Source of the DNA: Kribbella rubisoli
GTDB lineage: Bacteria > Actinomycetota > Actinomycetes > Propionibacteriales > Kribbellaceae
Assembly: GCF_004217145.1 (NCBI RefSeq)
Contig: NZ_SHKR01000016.1
Coordinates: 528,852-592,851 of the forward strand
Direction of reading: 5' to 3'
DNA length: 64,000 nt
Each line of letters starts with the position of its first letter. Positions within the stretch are counted from its first letter, which is position 1. A program made the position numbers and the translations under genes. Below are positions 8,749 through 17,343 of the stretch, one piece after another. Below the pieces are notes generated by a model that was not told the origin of the DNA, made no database searches, and saw only the letters and a list, made by a program, of their open reading frames with translations.

Positions 8749-9903
8749 TCAGCGCGAACGGAACGCGCGTTCCACGTCCGCGGTCGCGAGGACGCCGTAC
8801 ACCGCGCCACTCGCGTCGAGGACGAGGTACTCCGAGGCGGGGTGCTCGCGCAACGTGGCGAGGATCTCCTCGCCGGTGTCGTTGACGCCGATGATGTGGC
8901 CCGCGCCGATGGCGGTCGAAACCTCGCTGACCGTGGTCCACGGCCGCTGGTTCGGGGCAACCGCCGCGACCGCGGTCTCGGACACGAGGGCGTGCGGCTT
9001 CCCGTCGCCGTCGATCACCACGACCGCGCCGGCCTGGGTCTGGCCGGCCAGCCGGACGGCTTCGGAGATCGGCGTACCGGAATGTACGGCGACGGCGCGG
9101 CGGGCCAGCGTCCGGACCTGGAGGCTGGGCAGTTTGTTCCGCAGCCGGGCCTGCATCAACGAGGCGGTCGAGCCGGTCCAGAGGAAGAAGCCGACGAGCA
9201 GGGCGATGATGAAATCGATCATCGACGGCTGCCAGCCGAAGAACTGTTCGAGCAGGACCGGCACCGCCATCACCGCGAGCGCCAGCAGCCGCCCGGCCCA
9301 CGCGGCCACGATCGTGCCGGTGTGCATGTTGCCGGTGAACTTCCAGACGATCGCGCGCAGCACCCAGCCGCCGTCGAGCGGCAGACCGGGCAGCAGGTTG
9401 GTGACGCCGACGATCAGGTTCGCGATACCGAGCTCCCACAGGGCGACGTACCCGACACCCTCGTCGAAGGCCCGCGACCCGAGGTACGCGAGCCCGCCGA
9501 CGACCAGTGACGCGATCGGGCCGACCACCGAGACGGCGAACTCCTCGAGCGGTGACTTCCGCTCGCCCTCGATATGCGTGCCGGCCGCGAAGAAGCCGAG
9601 GTTGATCTCGGAGACGCCGATGCCGAACCGCAACGCCATCAGCGCGTGCGCCAGCTCGTGGACCAGGATCGACAGCGTGAACGCGACCACGAACGCGAAC
9701 GCCGCGGCGTACCGCCAGCCGCCGAGCTCGGGGAACTGCTGCCCGATGATCGCGGCGAACCCGACCGCGAGCAGCATCGCCACCGGCAGCCAGGTGAAGC
9801 GCATCGTCAACCGGATCCCGCGGATACGACCCAGCACCCAGGTCCCGGGCGGTGGAGGGCCGGCCGGCTGGGCGGGGTTCTGGGGATCACGCGAGTCTGG
9901 CAT
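8749..9903 (-). CDS. Site-2-type intramembrane metalloprotease (M50) with CBS domains
   Basis: Polytopic membrane zinc protease, 384 residues. HELAH near residue 80 is the HExxH zinc motif inside a membrane segment, and LLPGLPLDGG supplies the third metal ligand region. The C-terminal part (about 255-384) looks like a CBS pair (VHSGTPISEAV, SEYLVLDASGAVYGVLATAD), which usually binds adenine nucleotides. This is the Rip3-like group, distinct from the PDZ-containing RseP group. The start is the ATG at 9903 (MPDSRDPQNP); an open frame continues far upstream but overlaps the next gene. The substrate is unknown; membrane-bound anti-sigma factors are the usual kind of target. Confidence 0.9.
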   Translation of the reverse strand: MPDSRDPQNPAQPAGPPPPGTWVLGRIRGIRLTMRFTWLPVAMLLAVGFAAIIGQQFPELGGWRYAAAFAFVVAFTLSILVHELAHALMALRFGIGVSEINLGFFAAGTHIEGERKSPLEEFAVSVVGPIASLVVGGLAYLGSRAFDEGVGYVALWELGIANLIVGVTNLLPGLPLDGGWVLRAIVWKFTGNMHTGTIVAAWAGRLLALAVMAVPVLLEQFFGWQPSMIDFIIALLVGFFLWTGSTASLMQARLRNKLPSLQVRTLARRAVAVHSGTPISEAVRLAGQTQAGAVVVIDGDGKPHALVSETAVAAVAPNQRPWTTVSEVSTAIGAGHIIGVNDTGEEILATLREHPASEYLVLDASGAVYGVLATADVERAFRSR

Positions 9904-9938
9904 CAAGCCAAACCTACTTTGCCGTCGGTAACTCCGTG

Positions 9939-10727
9939 CTACACACCCACCGTCAAAGCCGCGATGTATCCCTGATCGACATCTCCCGTGACCGTGGCCA
10001 GCTGATGTACGCCGTCGTCGTCGCCGAACACGTTGTCGTTCCCGAGCGACGTCCGGCTCAGGTTCTGCGCGCTTCCGTCGTACCCATCGGCGGCGTAGAC
10101 GGCGCTGCACGCGTCCTCCGGGAGGGCGAGCTGCGACGTACGGGTGATCTGGCCGGCCTTGGTCGCATCGTCGATGCTCGGGTAGACCTCGAAGTGGATA
10201 TGCGGCCAACGGCCTTGGTACGCGGCGGGGAAGATCGTGGTGAACGTGACCTTGCCTGCGGCATCGGCTGATTGGACGCCGCGGAGGTAGTTCTCGTCGG
10301 TCGCGCCGTCGGAGTACAGCGAGTAGCGGCCCTGGGCGTCGCAGTGCCAGAGATAGATCGCGGCGCCTTCGAGCGGTGTGTCCTTGTCGGCGTCGACGAT
10401 TGTCAGCTCGACGGAGAGCGGTACGCCGGCTGCCTGGCCGGACGCTGTGCCGAAGGACTTGGTGATGTCCTTGCGGACGATGGCTGACTGGTTGAGGACG
10501 TTCGGCCCGTTGGAACCGTCGCCCGGGAAGGGACCGCCGGTCTCCTGTGGGATCTCGTCCACGCCTGAGGAACCGGTAGACGTGTTCGTGGGCGTGCTCT
10601 TGTCCGAGCAGCCTGCGACGGCGACCAGGCCGGCGCCGGCGACCAGGCCGAGGAAACGACGGCGATGGAGTGTCGCGAGGTCGTAGGTGAGCCCTCGGTC
10701 GTGGTTCGGCGGTGGCTGGCGGGTCAT
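9939..10727 (-). CDS. Lipoprotein intradiol ring-cleavage dioxygenase family protein
   Basis: Exported protein of 262 residues. The N-terminus has a twin-arginine signal (HRRRFLG, residues 21-27) and a lipobox ending VAGC40, so it is probably Tat-exported and anchored as a lipoprotein. The core matches intradiol dioxygenases: Tyr in DAQGRYSLY, Tyr in FPAAYQGR, and the His pair in WPHIHFEVY give the full Tyr2His2 iron site. Intracellular members cleave catechols or protocatechuate; the role of extracellular lipoprotein forms is not established, and no aromatic-degradation genes are nearby. It is divergent from the RecB-like gene. Confidence 0.88.
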   Translation of the reverse strand: MTRQPPPNHDRGLTYDLATLHRRRFLGLVAGAGLVAVAGCSDKSTPTNTSTGSSGVDEIPQETGGPFPGDGSNGPNVLNQSAIVRKDITKSFGTASGQAAGVPLSVELTIVDADKDTPLEGAAIYLWHCDAQGRYSLYSDGATDENYLRGVQSADAAGKVTFTTIFPAAYQGRWPHIHFEVYPSIDDATKAGQITRTSQLALPEDACSAVYAADGYDGSAQNLSRTSLGNDNVFGDDDGVHQLATVTGDVDQGYIAALTVGV

Positions 10728-10848
10728 ACGTCCAGGGTCGCGCGTCGAGCCGATGGTCCGCCGAAAGCAGGCTGGGAGTTTGCTGGGTTTTCCACAGGGC
10801 GGAGTGGGGTGCGCGCGAAGTGTCGGTGGTTGTGCCTAGGGTTTCGGT

Positions 10849-11736
10849 ATGAGCGTTGCAGCCGCAGTCGATCCGCATCAGCACTCGCGTGGGGCGTTGT
10901 CGCCGTCCCGAGCGGCGGATTTCATGAGCTGCCCGCTGAAGTACCGGTTCCGCGTCGTGGACCGGTTGCCCGAGAAGCCGTCGGCCGCAGCGGTGCGCGG
11001 GACCGTCGTTCACGCCGTGCTGGAGCGCTTGTTCGACCTGCCGCGCGGGGAGCGGACGCTGGAGCAGGCATCGGAGATGCTCGAGCCGCAGTGGCAGCGG
11101 ATCCTCGAGGAGGAGCCTGAGGTCGCCGAGCTGTTCGCAGAGGATGCGAGCGGCGAGGAGCTGGCGAAGTGGCTCGCCGAGGCCCACCAGCTGCTCGGCA
11201 AATACTTCACCCTCGAAGACCCCAACGCGCTCGAGCCCGCCGAGCGCGAGCTGTATGTCGAGACCGCCCTGGACTCAGGTCTGGTGCTGCGCGGATACGT
11301 CGACCGTCTCGACGTCGCGCCGACCGGAGAGATCCGGGTCGTCGACTACAAGACCGGTCGCTCACCGTCGGAGTTCTTCGAGGCCAAGGCCCTGTTCCAG
11401 ATGAAGTTCTACGCGCTTGTGCTGTGGAAGCTGCGCGGTGTCGTGCCGGCCATGCTCCAACTGGTGTATCTGGGCAACGGCGAGATCGTCCGCTACATCC
11501 CCGACGAGGCCGACCTCCGCGCCTGCGAGCGCAAGGTCTCCGCGCTCTGGATCGCGATCACCCGCGCCCTCGACTCCGGCGACTGGCGTCCCAGCCCCGG
11601 CCCGCTCTGCGACTGGTGTGACCACAAAGCCATCTGCCCCGCCTGGGGCGGCACCCCTCCGCCCCTCCCGACCCGCTCGGTCGAGGAGGTAGCCGCGGAG
11701 TCGGCCGGCATCGACCTGATCACAGTCGACGGCTGA
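10849..11736 (+). CDS. RecB/Cas4-like PD-(D/E)XK nuclease with Fe-S cluster
   Basis: Single-domain nuclease of 295 residues. SPSRAADFMSCPLKYRF near the start is the RecB-like helix carrying Cys28, the first ligand of an expected 4Fe-4S cluster; the other ligands are CDWCDHKAIC near the C-terminus. RGTVVHAVLE has the active-site His, and LRGYVDRLD followed by IRVVDYKTG has the catalytic Asp and the DxK pair. The family (as in mycobacterial Rv2119, next to trmI) is conserved in actinobacteria, probably in DNA repair, with no CRISPR link here. It is monocistronic and divergent from the dioxygenase gene. Confidence 0.9.
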   Translation: MSVAAAVDPHQHSRGALSPSRAADFMSCPLKYRFRVVDRLPEKPSAAAVRGTVVHAVLERLFDLPRGERTLEQASEMLEPQWQRILEEEPEVAELFAEDASGEELAKWLAEAHQLLGKYFTLEDPNALEPAERELYVETALDSGLVLRGYVDRLDVAPTGEIRVVDYKTGRSPSEFFEAKALFQMKFYALVLWKLRGVVPAMLQLVYLGNGEIVRYIPDEADLRACERKVSALWIAITRALDSGDWRPSPGPLCDWCDHKAICPAWGGTPPPLPTRSVEEVAAESAGIDLITVDG

Positions 11737-11790
11737 TCCTCCACCTCCACCCCACCGGAGGAACCCTCGGTCGATCGATACGGTTCGTCG

Positions 11791-11850
11791 CTTGACGTCC
11801 TCCTCGCCGTACGGCAAGGATTCCGACCCGTCTATCCATGGGTAGAGGGT
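11791..11850 (-). ncRNA. Candidate guide-RNA (omega/reRNA) 3' scaffold at TnpB right end
   Basis: TnpB guide RNAs overlap the tnpB 3' end and run to the element border. Here the minus strand after the tnpB stop region carries a 9-bp stem with UA loop and one G-U wobble (11801-11820), then GGACGUCAAG, where the scaffold is expected to end. The adjoining about 20 bases (11771-11790 read on the minus strand, beginning CGACGAACCG) would be the guide. The 5' end of the RNA within tnpB cannot be set by eye. Confidence 0.5.
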
Positions 11851-13025
11851 TGAGGTTCACGCTTCACAGACATCCGCGTTGGCCTGTCTCCGCGTGCACT
11901 GACCGCCCGCCCGGCGGCGATGTTGATTGCTGCGTTCACGTCGGCATGATCGCGATATCCGCAGCACTGGCACCGGAACGCTTGGCTCTCGCGGTTCCCA
12001 GGTGCACAGTGACCGCAACGCGAACATGTCTGACTGGTATAGGCCGGCTGGATCCGCTCGACCCTGCCATGCGCTTTGTCCTCGAGTCGCCGCACCAAAA
12101 GCCCCCAGCCGCTGGCGAGGATGGCACGGCTCAGCGCTGCTTTGCTACGGCGGCGATTGGGTAAGTAGCCGCCAGGCAGCGCAGGATCCGGTATCGGGCG
12201 CGGTCGCCGCGTCATCTGCGGGATCCGGAGGTCCTCGACCCGAATCACATCAAAACGACGCGCAATCTCCGTCGACAGCTTCTCTATCCAGTCACGCCGG
12301 CGGTCGACGAGACGCGCATATAACTTGGCGATCGCGATCTTGGCACGCTGCCTGCGCCTCGATCCGCGGCGCGCTCTGGCGAGGCGTCGCTGAAGGAGAA
12401 CCAGCCTGAGGTCCTCGGAGTCGGAGCTCCCTGGGCAACGGAACAACTCTCCGGTCGACAAGGCCACCGAGACCGAAATGCCACGATCGATCCCAACGAC
12501 CTTTTCGGTTCCGGGCGCCGGGATCGGAGCCGGTACGGCCGCGAACGCGATGTGCCACCGTCCAGCGCGATCACGGCTGATCCGGTACGACTTCGCCACC
12601 GGAACGGTGCGGCTCACCCGGAACCGGACCCAGCCGACCTTCGGGACCAGGACCCGCGCCCACCTACGGTTCATTCGTTCAACCCGCTGCGCCTGCGGGC
12701 CGACGACACGAAACCCCTCGTGCTGTCCAAGTCGGCGCCAGGTTGGACAGCCATGGGTGCCGGCGATGTAGTTTCTGCGCGCTTGCTCGAAGTCCCGCAA
12801 CGCCTGCTGCTGGACAGTCTGCGAACCGGCCCTCAGCCAGCCGAATGCTGCTCTCGCCGCGGTCAACTGCCTGGCTTGCTCGGCGTAACCAGGAACGCCT
12901 CGTCGGCCGGGCCTCCTCATCGACCACTGCTCGGTGGCCAGGTTCCACACATACCTCGCGTGCGCACAGTGACCGAGTAAGCCAGTAACCTGCGCAGGTG
13001 TGGGATCCAAGCGAAATCGAGACAC
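11832..13025 (-). CDS. tnpB: RNA-guided nuclease TnpB, catalytic residues intact
   Basis: TnpB is the RuvC-type nuclease ancestral to Cas12 that uses an RNA made from the element's right end to cut DNA. From the GTG at 13025 the protein has 397 residues and starts MSRFRLDPTPAQ, the normal family N-terminus; a TTG at 13055 would add ten residues. All RuvC residues can be seen: Asp in GIDRGIS, Glu in VEDLRIP and Asp in DHADVNAAINIA. Between the last two is a zinc ribbon, CSRCGHC to CQCCGY. Basic composition fits nucleic-acid binding. No TnpA lies nearby, so mobility would need help in trans. Confidence 0.92.
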   Translation of the reverse strand: MSRFRLDPTPAQVTGLLGHCAHARYVWNLATEQWSMRRPGRRGVPGYAEQARQLTAARAAFGWLRAGSQTVQQQALRDFEQARRNYIAGTHGCPTWRRLGQHEGFRVVGPQAQRVERMNRRWARVLVPKVGWVRFRVSRTVPVAKSYRISRDRAGRWHIAFAAVPAPIPAPGTEKVVGIDRGISVSVALSTGELFRCPGSSDSEDLRLVLLQRRLARARRGSRRRQRAKIAIAKLYARLVDRRRDWIEKLSTEIARRFDVIRVEDLRIPQMTRRPRPIPDPALPGGYLPNRRRSKAALSRAILASGWGLLVRRLEDKAHGRVERIQPAYTSQTCSRCGHCAPGNRESQAFRCQCCGYRDHADVNAAINIAAGRAVSARGDRPTRMSVKREPQPSTHG

Positions 13026-13130
13026 GCTTGGTAGCCAATCAGCCACCGCCGACAAATTCTGCGTTCACCTCGAAGGGAGGGAGTCGCCGCTTGTCCGCCC
13101 GTCACGACGGGCCAAGCTGCGACCCGTTTG

Positions 13131-13886
13131 ATGAATGAGATTGCCGTTCGGGCGGTCGGGGTGTGGAAGGTGTACGGCGGCGGGCAGACGCAGGTGGATG
13201 CGCTGGCCGACGTGAGTGCAGACTTCGGGAAGGGCCGGTTCACCGCGATCATGGGGCCGTCCGGCTCCGGGAAGTCGACGCTGCTGCACTGTCTCGCCGG
13301 GCTGGACAAGCCCTCGGACGGCAAGGTGCTGCTCGGTGACATCGATCTGACGACGCTGCCCGAGAAGCAGCTGACCCATCTGCGCCGGGACCGGATCGGC
13401 TTCGTCTTCCAGGCGTTCAACCTGGTCCCGACCCTGACCGCGCTCGAGAACATCACGCTCCCCCTCGACCTGGCCGGCCGGAAGCCTGATCAGGAGTGGC
13501 TGACCACGGTCATCGACGCGATCGGCCTCAGCGATCGTCTGAGCCATAAGCCGGCCGAGCTTTCCGGTGGCCAGCAGCAGCGCGTCGCGTGCGCCCGAGC
13601 TCTCGTCTCGCGTCCGGACGTCGTGTTCGCGGACGAGCCGACCGGCAACCTCGACTCCCGCTCCTCCGCCGACGTCCTCGACTTCCTCCACCGCTCCGTC
13701 CGCGACTTCGGCCAGACCGTTGTCATGGTCACGCACGACCCGAGCGCCGCGGCGTACGCCGATCGGGTCCTGTTCCTGGCCGACGGCACGCTGCAGTCCG
13801 AGCTGCTCGACCCGACCGCCGAGTCGGTGCTCGACACGATGAAGAAGCTCGAAACGGCCCTGCCCGCCGAACACGTGGCCGGCTGA
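13131..13886 (+). CDS. ABC transporter ATP-binding protein, MacB/LolD type
   Basis: ATPase of 251 residues for a FtsX-type (MacB/LolD) ABC system. Walker A is GPSGSGKST, the signature LSGGQQQRVACARAL, Walker B VVFADEPTGNLD, and the H-loop MVTHDP. NLDS after Walker B is typical of this subfamily. The stop overlaps the permease ATG (TGATG), so the two are coupled. No good ribosome-binding site precedes the ATG, and the TnpB element ends only a few bases upstream, so the insertion may have replaced the native leader. Substrate unknown; MacB-like systems export peptides, lipoproteins or drugs or act as mechanotransmitters. Confidence 0.92.
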   Translation: MNEIAVRAVGVWKVYGGGQTQVDALADVSADFGKGRFTAIMGPSGSGKSTLLHCLAGLDKPSDGKVLLGDIDLTTLPEKQLTHLRRDRIGFVFQAFNLVPTLTALENITLPLDLAGRKPDQEWLTTVIDAIGLSDRLSHKPAELSGGQQQRVACARALVSRPDVVFADEPTGNLDSRSSADVLDFLHRSVRDFGQTVVMVTHDPSAAAYADRVLFLADGTLQSELLDPTAESVLDTMKKLETALPAEHVAG

Positions 13887-16408
13887 TGTTCAGGCTCGGC
13901 CTCCGCTCGGTCCTCGCGCACCGGCTCAGATTCGTCCTGTGCACGCTCGCCGTCACGCTGGGCGTTGCGTTCGCCGGCGGCGCGATGGTCTTCACCGACA
14001 CCCTTTCGCACGCGCTGAAGAAGAACTTCGCGGTGAGTACGGCGGACATCACCGTCACGCCGTCGTCCCCGATCGAGACCGGCACGGACCGCCCCGCGAC
14101 GTTCCAGTCCGAGGTCGCGGACCGCGTCGCCGCCGTACCTGGGGTCGCGAGCGCGATCCCGCAGCTGATGGTCAGCGATGTCGAGATCCTCGGGCCGGAC
14201 GGCAAGAAGGTCGAGAACTACGGGCTGACCAGCTTCGGAGCCGCGTGGCCGCGGGACGCAGCGACCGCGCCGTTCAAGCTGGTCGACGGCACCCCGCCGT
14301 ACGGCGGCAGCCAACTGGCGCTCGACGAGTCAACGGCGAGTCGGGCCGGCTACGAGCTCGGTGACCAGGTCAGGATCGTCACGCCGACCCAGGCACTCAC
14401 CGCGACACTGACAGGGACCACCACGCCCGCTGTCGCAGGTGCCGCCGCTGGGGCGCCTCTGGTCACCTTCGACGGTGCGACGGCTCAGCGCTTACTGCTC
14501 GGCAAGGCCGGCTGGACGTCGGTCACGGTTGCGCTCAAGCCGGGATCCGACGCCGACACCGTCAGCAAGGCGATCTCCACGACCATCGGTGACTCGGTGA
14601 AGGTCCGGACCGCGAAGCAGGTCTCGGCCGACGGCCGGCACGACCTCGACACCACGTTCGGCGGCTTCAGCACCGTGCTCGTGCTGTTCGCTTGCCTGGC
14701 GTTGTTCGTCGGCACGTTCCTGATCGTCAACACGTTCGCGATGGTCGTCGCGCAACGGTCCCGCGAGCTCGCGATGCTCCGGGCGATCGGCGCGTCCCGC
14801 AGTCAGGTCACCAGCTCGATCGTCGCCGAGAGCGCCATCATCGGCTTCCTCGGCTCCACGCTCGGCCTGTTGATCGGCATCGGCGTCGCCGTCGCGATTC
14901 GCTTCACGTACGAAACGCTCGACCTGCGCATCCCAACTGCGTCGCTCCAGGTCACCCCGACGACGATCATCGCCTGCTACGTCATCGGCACCGGCGTCAC
15001 GATCGCCGCCGCGGCACCGGCTGCCCGCAGAGCCGGGAGGCTCCCCCCGATCGCCGCGATGCGCGATGACGTCTCGGTGCCGGAACGCTCGCTGCTCGTC
15101 CGGATCCTGATCGGCGCCTTCGTGCTGTTGATGGCCGTCCTGTTCTACGCGATCGGCCTGAACACCGGCGGCCTGCCGGGCGTCGTACTCATCGTTCTCG
15201 GCGCCGGGACCGCGGTCATCGGCATCGTGATGCTCAGCCCGCTCCTCAGCAGGTACGTCGTCCGCGCGCTGATGTACCCGTTCGGCCGCAAGGCACCGGT
15301 CACGCTCGGCCGCCGCAACGCCGAGCGCAACCCACGCCGTACGTCAGCCACCGCGTCCGCGTTGATGATCTCGGTCTCGCTGATCAGCGGCCTGATGGTG
15401 ATCGCGGCGTCGGCGAAGGCCTCGATCAACGAGAACATCGCCGAGGCGCTCGGCACCTCGCAGATCCTCATCACCACCGATGGGACGCCGGCCTTCAGCA
15501 CGCAGGTCGGCGATCGGACGGAGAAGGTCGCCGGCGTACGGTCCGTGCACCGGGTCCGGACCGAGACCGGCAAGGTCGGGAAGACGAACGTCCAGGTCAC
15601 CGGGATCAGCGACGGCACGCTGGACGGCCCGATCACGACGAAGTACGACTCGGGCTCCGCGGCCGCGCTCGGCTCAGGCCAGGCGCTCCTCCCCCGCAAC
15701 CTCGCGACCACGCTCGGCGTGACCGTCGGCAAGACCTTCGAGCTGGCCACCACGACCGGGACGCACAAGCTGGCCGTCGGCGGGATCGTCGCACCGAACA
15801 GGCAGCTCAACGCGGTGATCGTTTCGCTGCCGACGTACCAGACCATCGGCGGCACGACCAGCGACAACCTCCTGTACGTCGAAGTTGCTGACGGCAACCA
15901 AGTGGGCCAGGTCCGGGCCGACATCCTCGGCCGGCTCACGAAGGACTACCCGTCGATCCAGGTCCGCGACCAGCAGGCGTACGCCGCCGCGGCCCGCGAG
16001 CCGGTGAACGGCGTACTGGCCGCGGTCGGCTTCCTGCTCGTGCTCGCGGTTCTGATCGCTCTGCTCGGCATCGTGAACACGCTCGGGCTCGGCGTGGTCG
16101 AGCGGACCCGCGAGATCGGCCTGCTGCGGGCGGTCGGGATGGACTCGCCGCAGCTGAGCCGGATGCTTCGGGTCGAGTCGATCGCGATCACGATGCTCGG
16201 ATCGCTGCTGGGCTTGGCGCTCGGTGTCGGCGTCGCGGCCGCGATCCAGTCCGCGATGGTCGACAACGGCCTCGGCGTTCGTGACATCCCGGTGCTCCAA
16301 CTGGTCGCAGCCGTCGCCGCGGCGATGCTGTTCGGCGTACTCGCTGCGGTCTGGCCGTCACGCCGTGCGAGTCGGCTGAATGTACTGCGGGCAATCGCGG
16401 CAGAGTGA
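13886..16408 (+). CDS. FtsX-domain ABC permease, MacB-like, two FtsX repeats
   Basis: Membrane partner of the preceding ATPase, 840 residues. The N-terminal membrane segment (LRFVLCTLAVTLGVAFAGG) is followed by a large extracytoplasmic domain, then an FtsX domain (VLVLFACLALFVGTFLIVNT with ELAMLRAIGASRSQV). A second extracytoplasmic domain and a second FtsX domain (LLVLAVLIALLGIVNTLGL with EIGLLRAVGMDSPQLSRM) end the protein. This duplicated layout is the long actinobacterial form; a homodimer-like permease in one chain is inferred. ATG overlaps the ATPase stop. Confidence 0.92.
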   Translation: MFRLGLRSVLAHRLRFVLCTLAVTLGVAFAGGAMVFTDTLSHALKKNFAVSTADITVTPSSPIETGTDRPATFQSEVADRVAAVPGVASAIPQLMVSDVEILGPDGKKVENYGLTSFGAAWPRDAATAPFKLVDGTPPYGGSQLALDESTASRAGYELGDQVRIVTPTQALTATLTGTTTPAVAGAAAGAPLVTFDGATAQRLLLGKAGWTSVTVALKPGSDADTVSKAISTTIGDSVKVRTAKQVSADGRHDLDTTFGGFSTVLVLFACLALFVGTFLIVNTFAMVVAQRSRELAMLRAIGASRSQVTSSIVAESAIIGFLGSTLGLLIGIGVAVAIRFTYETLDLRIPTASLQVTPTTIIACYVIGTGVTIAAAAPAARRAGRLPPIAAMRDDVSVPERSLLVRILIGAFVLLMAVLFYAIGLNTGGLPGVVLIVLGAGTAVIGIVMLSPLLSRYVVRALMYPFGRKAPVTLGRRNAERNPRRTSATASALMISVSLISGLMVIAASAKASINENIAEALGTSQILITTDGTPAFSTQVGDRTEKVAGVRSVHRVRTETGKVGKTNVQVTGISDGTLDGPITTKYDSGSAAALGSGQALLPRNLATTLGVTVGKTFELATTTGTHKLAVGGIVAPNRQLNAVIVSLPTYQTIGGTTSDNLLYVEVADGNQVGQVRADILGRLTKDYPSIQVRDQQAYAAAAREPVNGVLAAVGFLLVLAVLIALLGIVNTLGLGVVERTREIGLLRAVGMDSPQLSRMLRVESIAITMLGSLLGLALGVGVAAAIQSAMVDNGLGVRDIPVLQLVAAVAAAMLFGVLAAVWPSRRASRLNVLRAIAAE

Positions 16409-16467
16409 GTACTGCAGTGAACTCCTGAGGTGAAGCCATACCAGTGATTCACAGGTAATCTGCCGGT

Positions 16468-17226
16468 GTGCCGGGGACTGTGCAGTCGATCGAGCGGGCC
16501 GCGGCGGTGCTGCGACTTCTCGCAGCCGCGCCCGACGGGCTGGGGGTCGCCGATCTCGGCAACGCACTGGGGCTGGCGAAGACGACCGTGCACGGAATCC
16601 TGCGGACCCTCCACCAGGTCGGCTTCGTCGAGCAGGACCACAGCGGCGCGCATTACCATCTGAGCGACGCGTTCGGCCGGCTCGGCGAGAGCTATCTCGA
16701 TCCGAACGAACTCCGCAGCCGCGCGATCAACTGGGCCGACTCGCTGGCCTCCCGCAGCGGTGAGGTCGTTCGCGTCGGCCGCCTGGTCGAGGGCAAGGTC
16801 GTCGTGGTGCACCACGTGTTCCGGCCCGACGACAGCGACCAGGACCTCGACGTCGGTACGACGCTTCCGCCGCACGCCACCGCGCTGGGCAAGGCCGTTC
16901 TCGCGTACGACGCCAGCGGCGCCTCCCGGCCGCACAAGCTCGAGGCGTTCACCACCCGGACGATCACCGACCCGGCCCGGCTGGCCGAGGAGCTCGCCGC
17001 AGTCCGGGCCCGCGGGTGGGCCAGCGAATTCGAGGAGCACACGGTGGAGCTCGCGAGCATCGCCGCCCCGATCCGCGGCCTGGGCGGCCTGGTCGTCGGC
17101 GCCGTCGGCCTCGCCGGCCGGGTAGAACGCATCTGCGACAGCCGCCTCCGCCACCGAGCCGACCTCGTAACCATGGTCCGAGCCACCGCCGAAGCCATCG
17201 CCCGCGACCTCCGGGAGGACGCATGA
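16468..17226 (+). CDS. IclR-family regulator, probable glycerol operon regulator (GylR-like)
   Basis: Transcription factor of 252 residues. The N-terminal winged helix (VQSIERAAAVLRLLAA, then VADLGNALGLAKTTVHGILRTL) is followed by the IclR effector domain (about residues 75-250) with the conserved TTLPPHATALGKAVLA and the GLGGLVVGAVGLAG segment. Its place upstream of glpK1 and the rest of the glycerol genes, and the known role of GylR in Streptomyces, make glycerol or glycerol-3-phosphate the likely signal. GTG start at 16468. The gene is followed by a repeat-rich 240-base spacer before glpK1. Confidence 0.88.
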   Translation: MPGTVQSIERAAAVLRLLAAAPDGLGVADLGNALGLAKTTVHGILRTLHQVGFVEQDHSGAHYHLSDAFGRLGESYLDPNELRSRAINWADSLASRSGEVVRVGRLVEGKVVVVHHVFRPDDSDQDLDVGTTLPPHATALGKAVLAYDASGASRPHKLEAFTTRTITDPARLAEELAAVRARGWASEFEEHTVELASIAAPIRGLGGLVVGAVGLAGRVERICDSRLRHRADLVTMVRATAEAIARDLREDA

Positions 17227-17231
17227 CCCCC

Positions 17232-17315
17232 TCCCCGCCCACCTCCCCGCCCACCTCCCCGCCCACCTCCCCGCCCACCTCCCCGCCCACCGCCCTGCCC
17301 ACCGCCCTGCCCACC
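17232..17315. repeat. 12-bp tandem repeat, seven copies
   Basis: Five exact copies of TCCCCGCCCACC (17232-17291) followed by two copies of the variant GCCCTGCCCACC (17292-17315), starting six bases after the iclR-family stop. A frame across it would read Ser-Pro-Pro-Thr repeats, but nothing else supports coding. Such a simple repeat is prone to copy-number change by slippage. Confidence 0.9.
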
Positions 17316-17343
17316 GCCGCATGCGCCGCCGGCATCGCGCCCC

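Larger units (their letters stand above)
11791..13115 (-). mobile_element. Solo TnpB insertion element (IS200/IS605 superfamily, IS1341-like)
   Basis: Approximate extent of an element holding one tnpB and no Y1 transposase. The right end (low coordinate) is marked by a hairpin on the minus strand, UCCUUGCCG-UA-CGGCGAGGA (11801-11820), followed by GGACGTCAAG, which resembles the conserved end of many actinobacterial IS605-type elements. The left side has a 7-2-7 palindrome, GCCCGTC-AC-GACGGGC (13097-13112), of the kind found subterminally. The right end is set by recalled similarity; the left end is only approximate and could be off by tens of bases. Confidence 0.75.

Noticed and set aside
11832-13130. 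Complete IS605-type transposon with TnpA
   Set aside because: No Y1 transposase frame is found in or next to the element; it is tnpB only.
17232-17315. CRISPR-like array
   Set aside because: The repeat has no spacers, only head-to-tail 12-mers, and no cas genes are present; the Cas4-like nuclease at 10849 is a housekeeping RecB-type protein.
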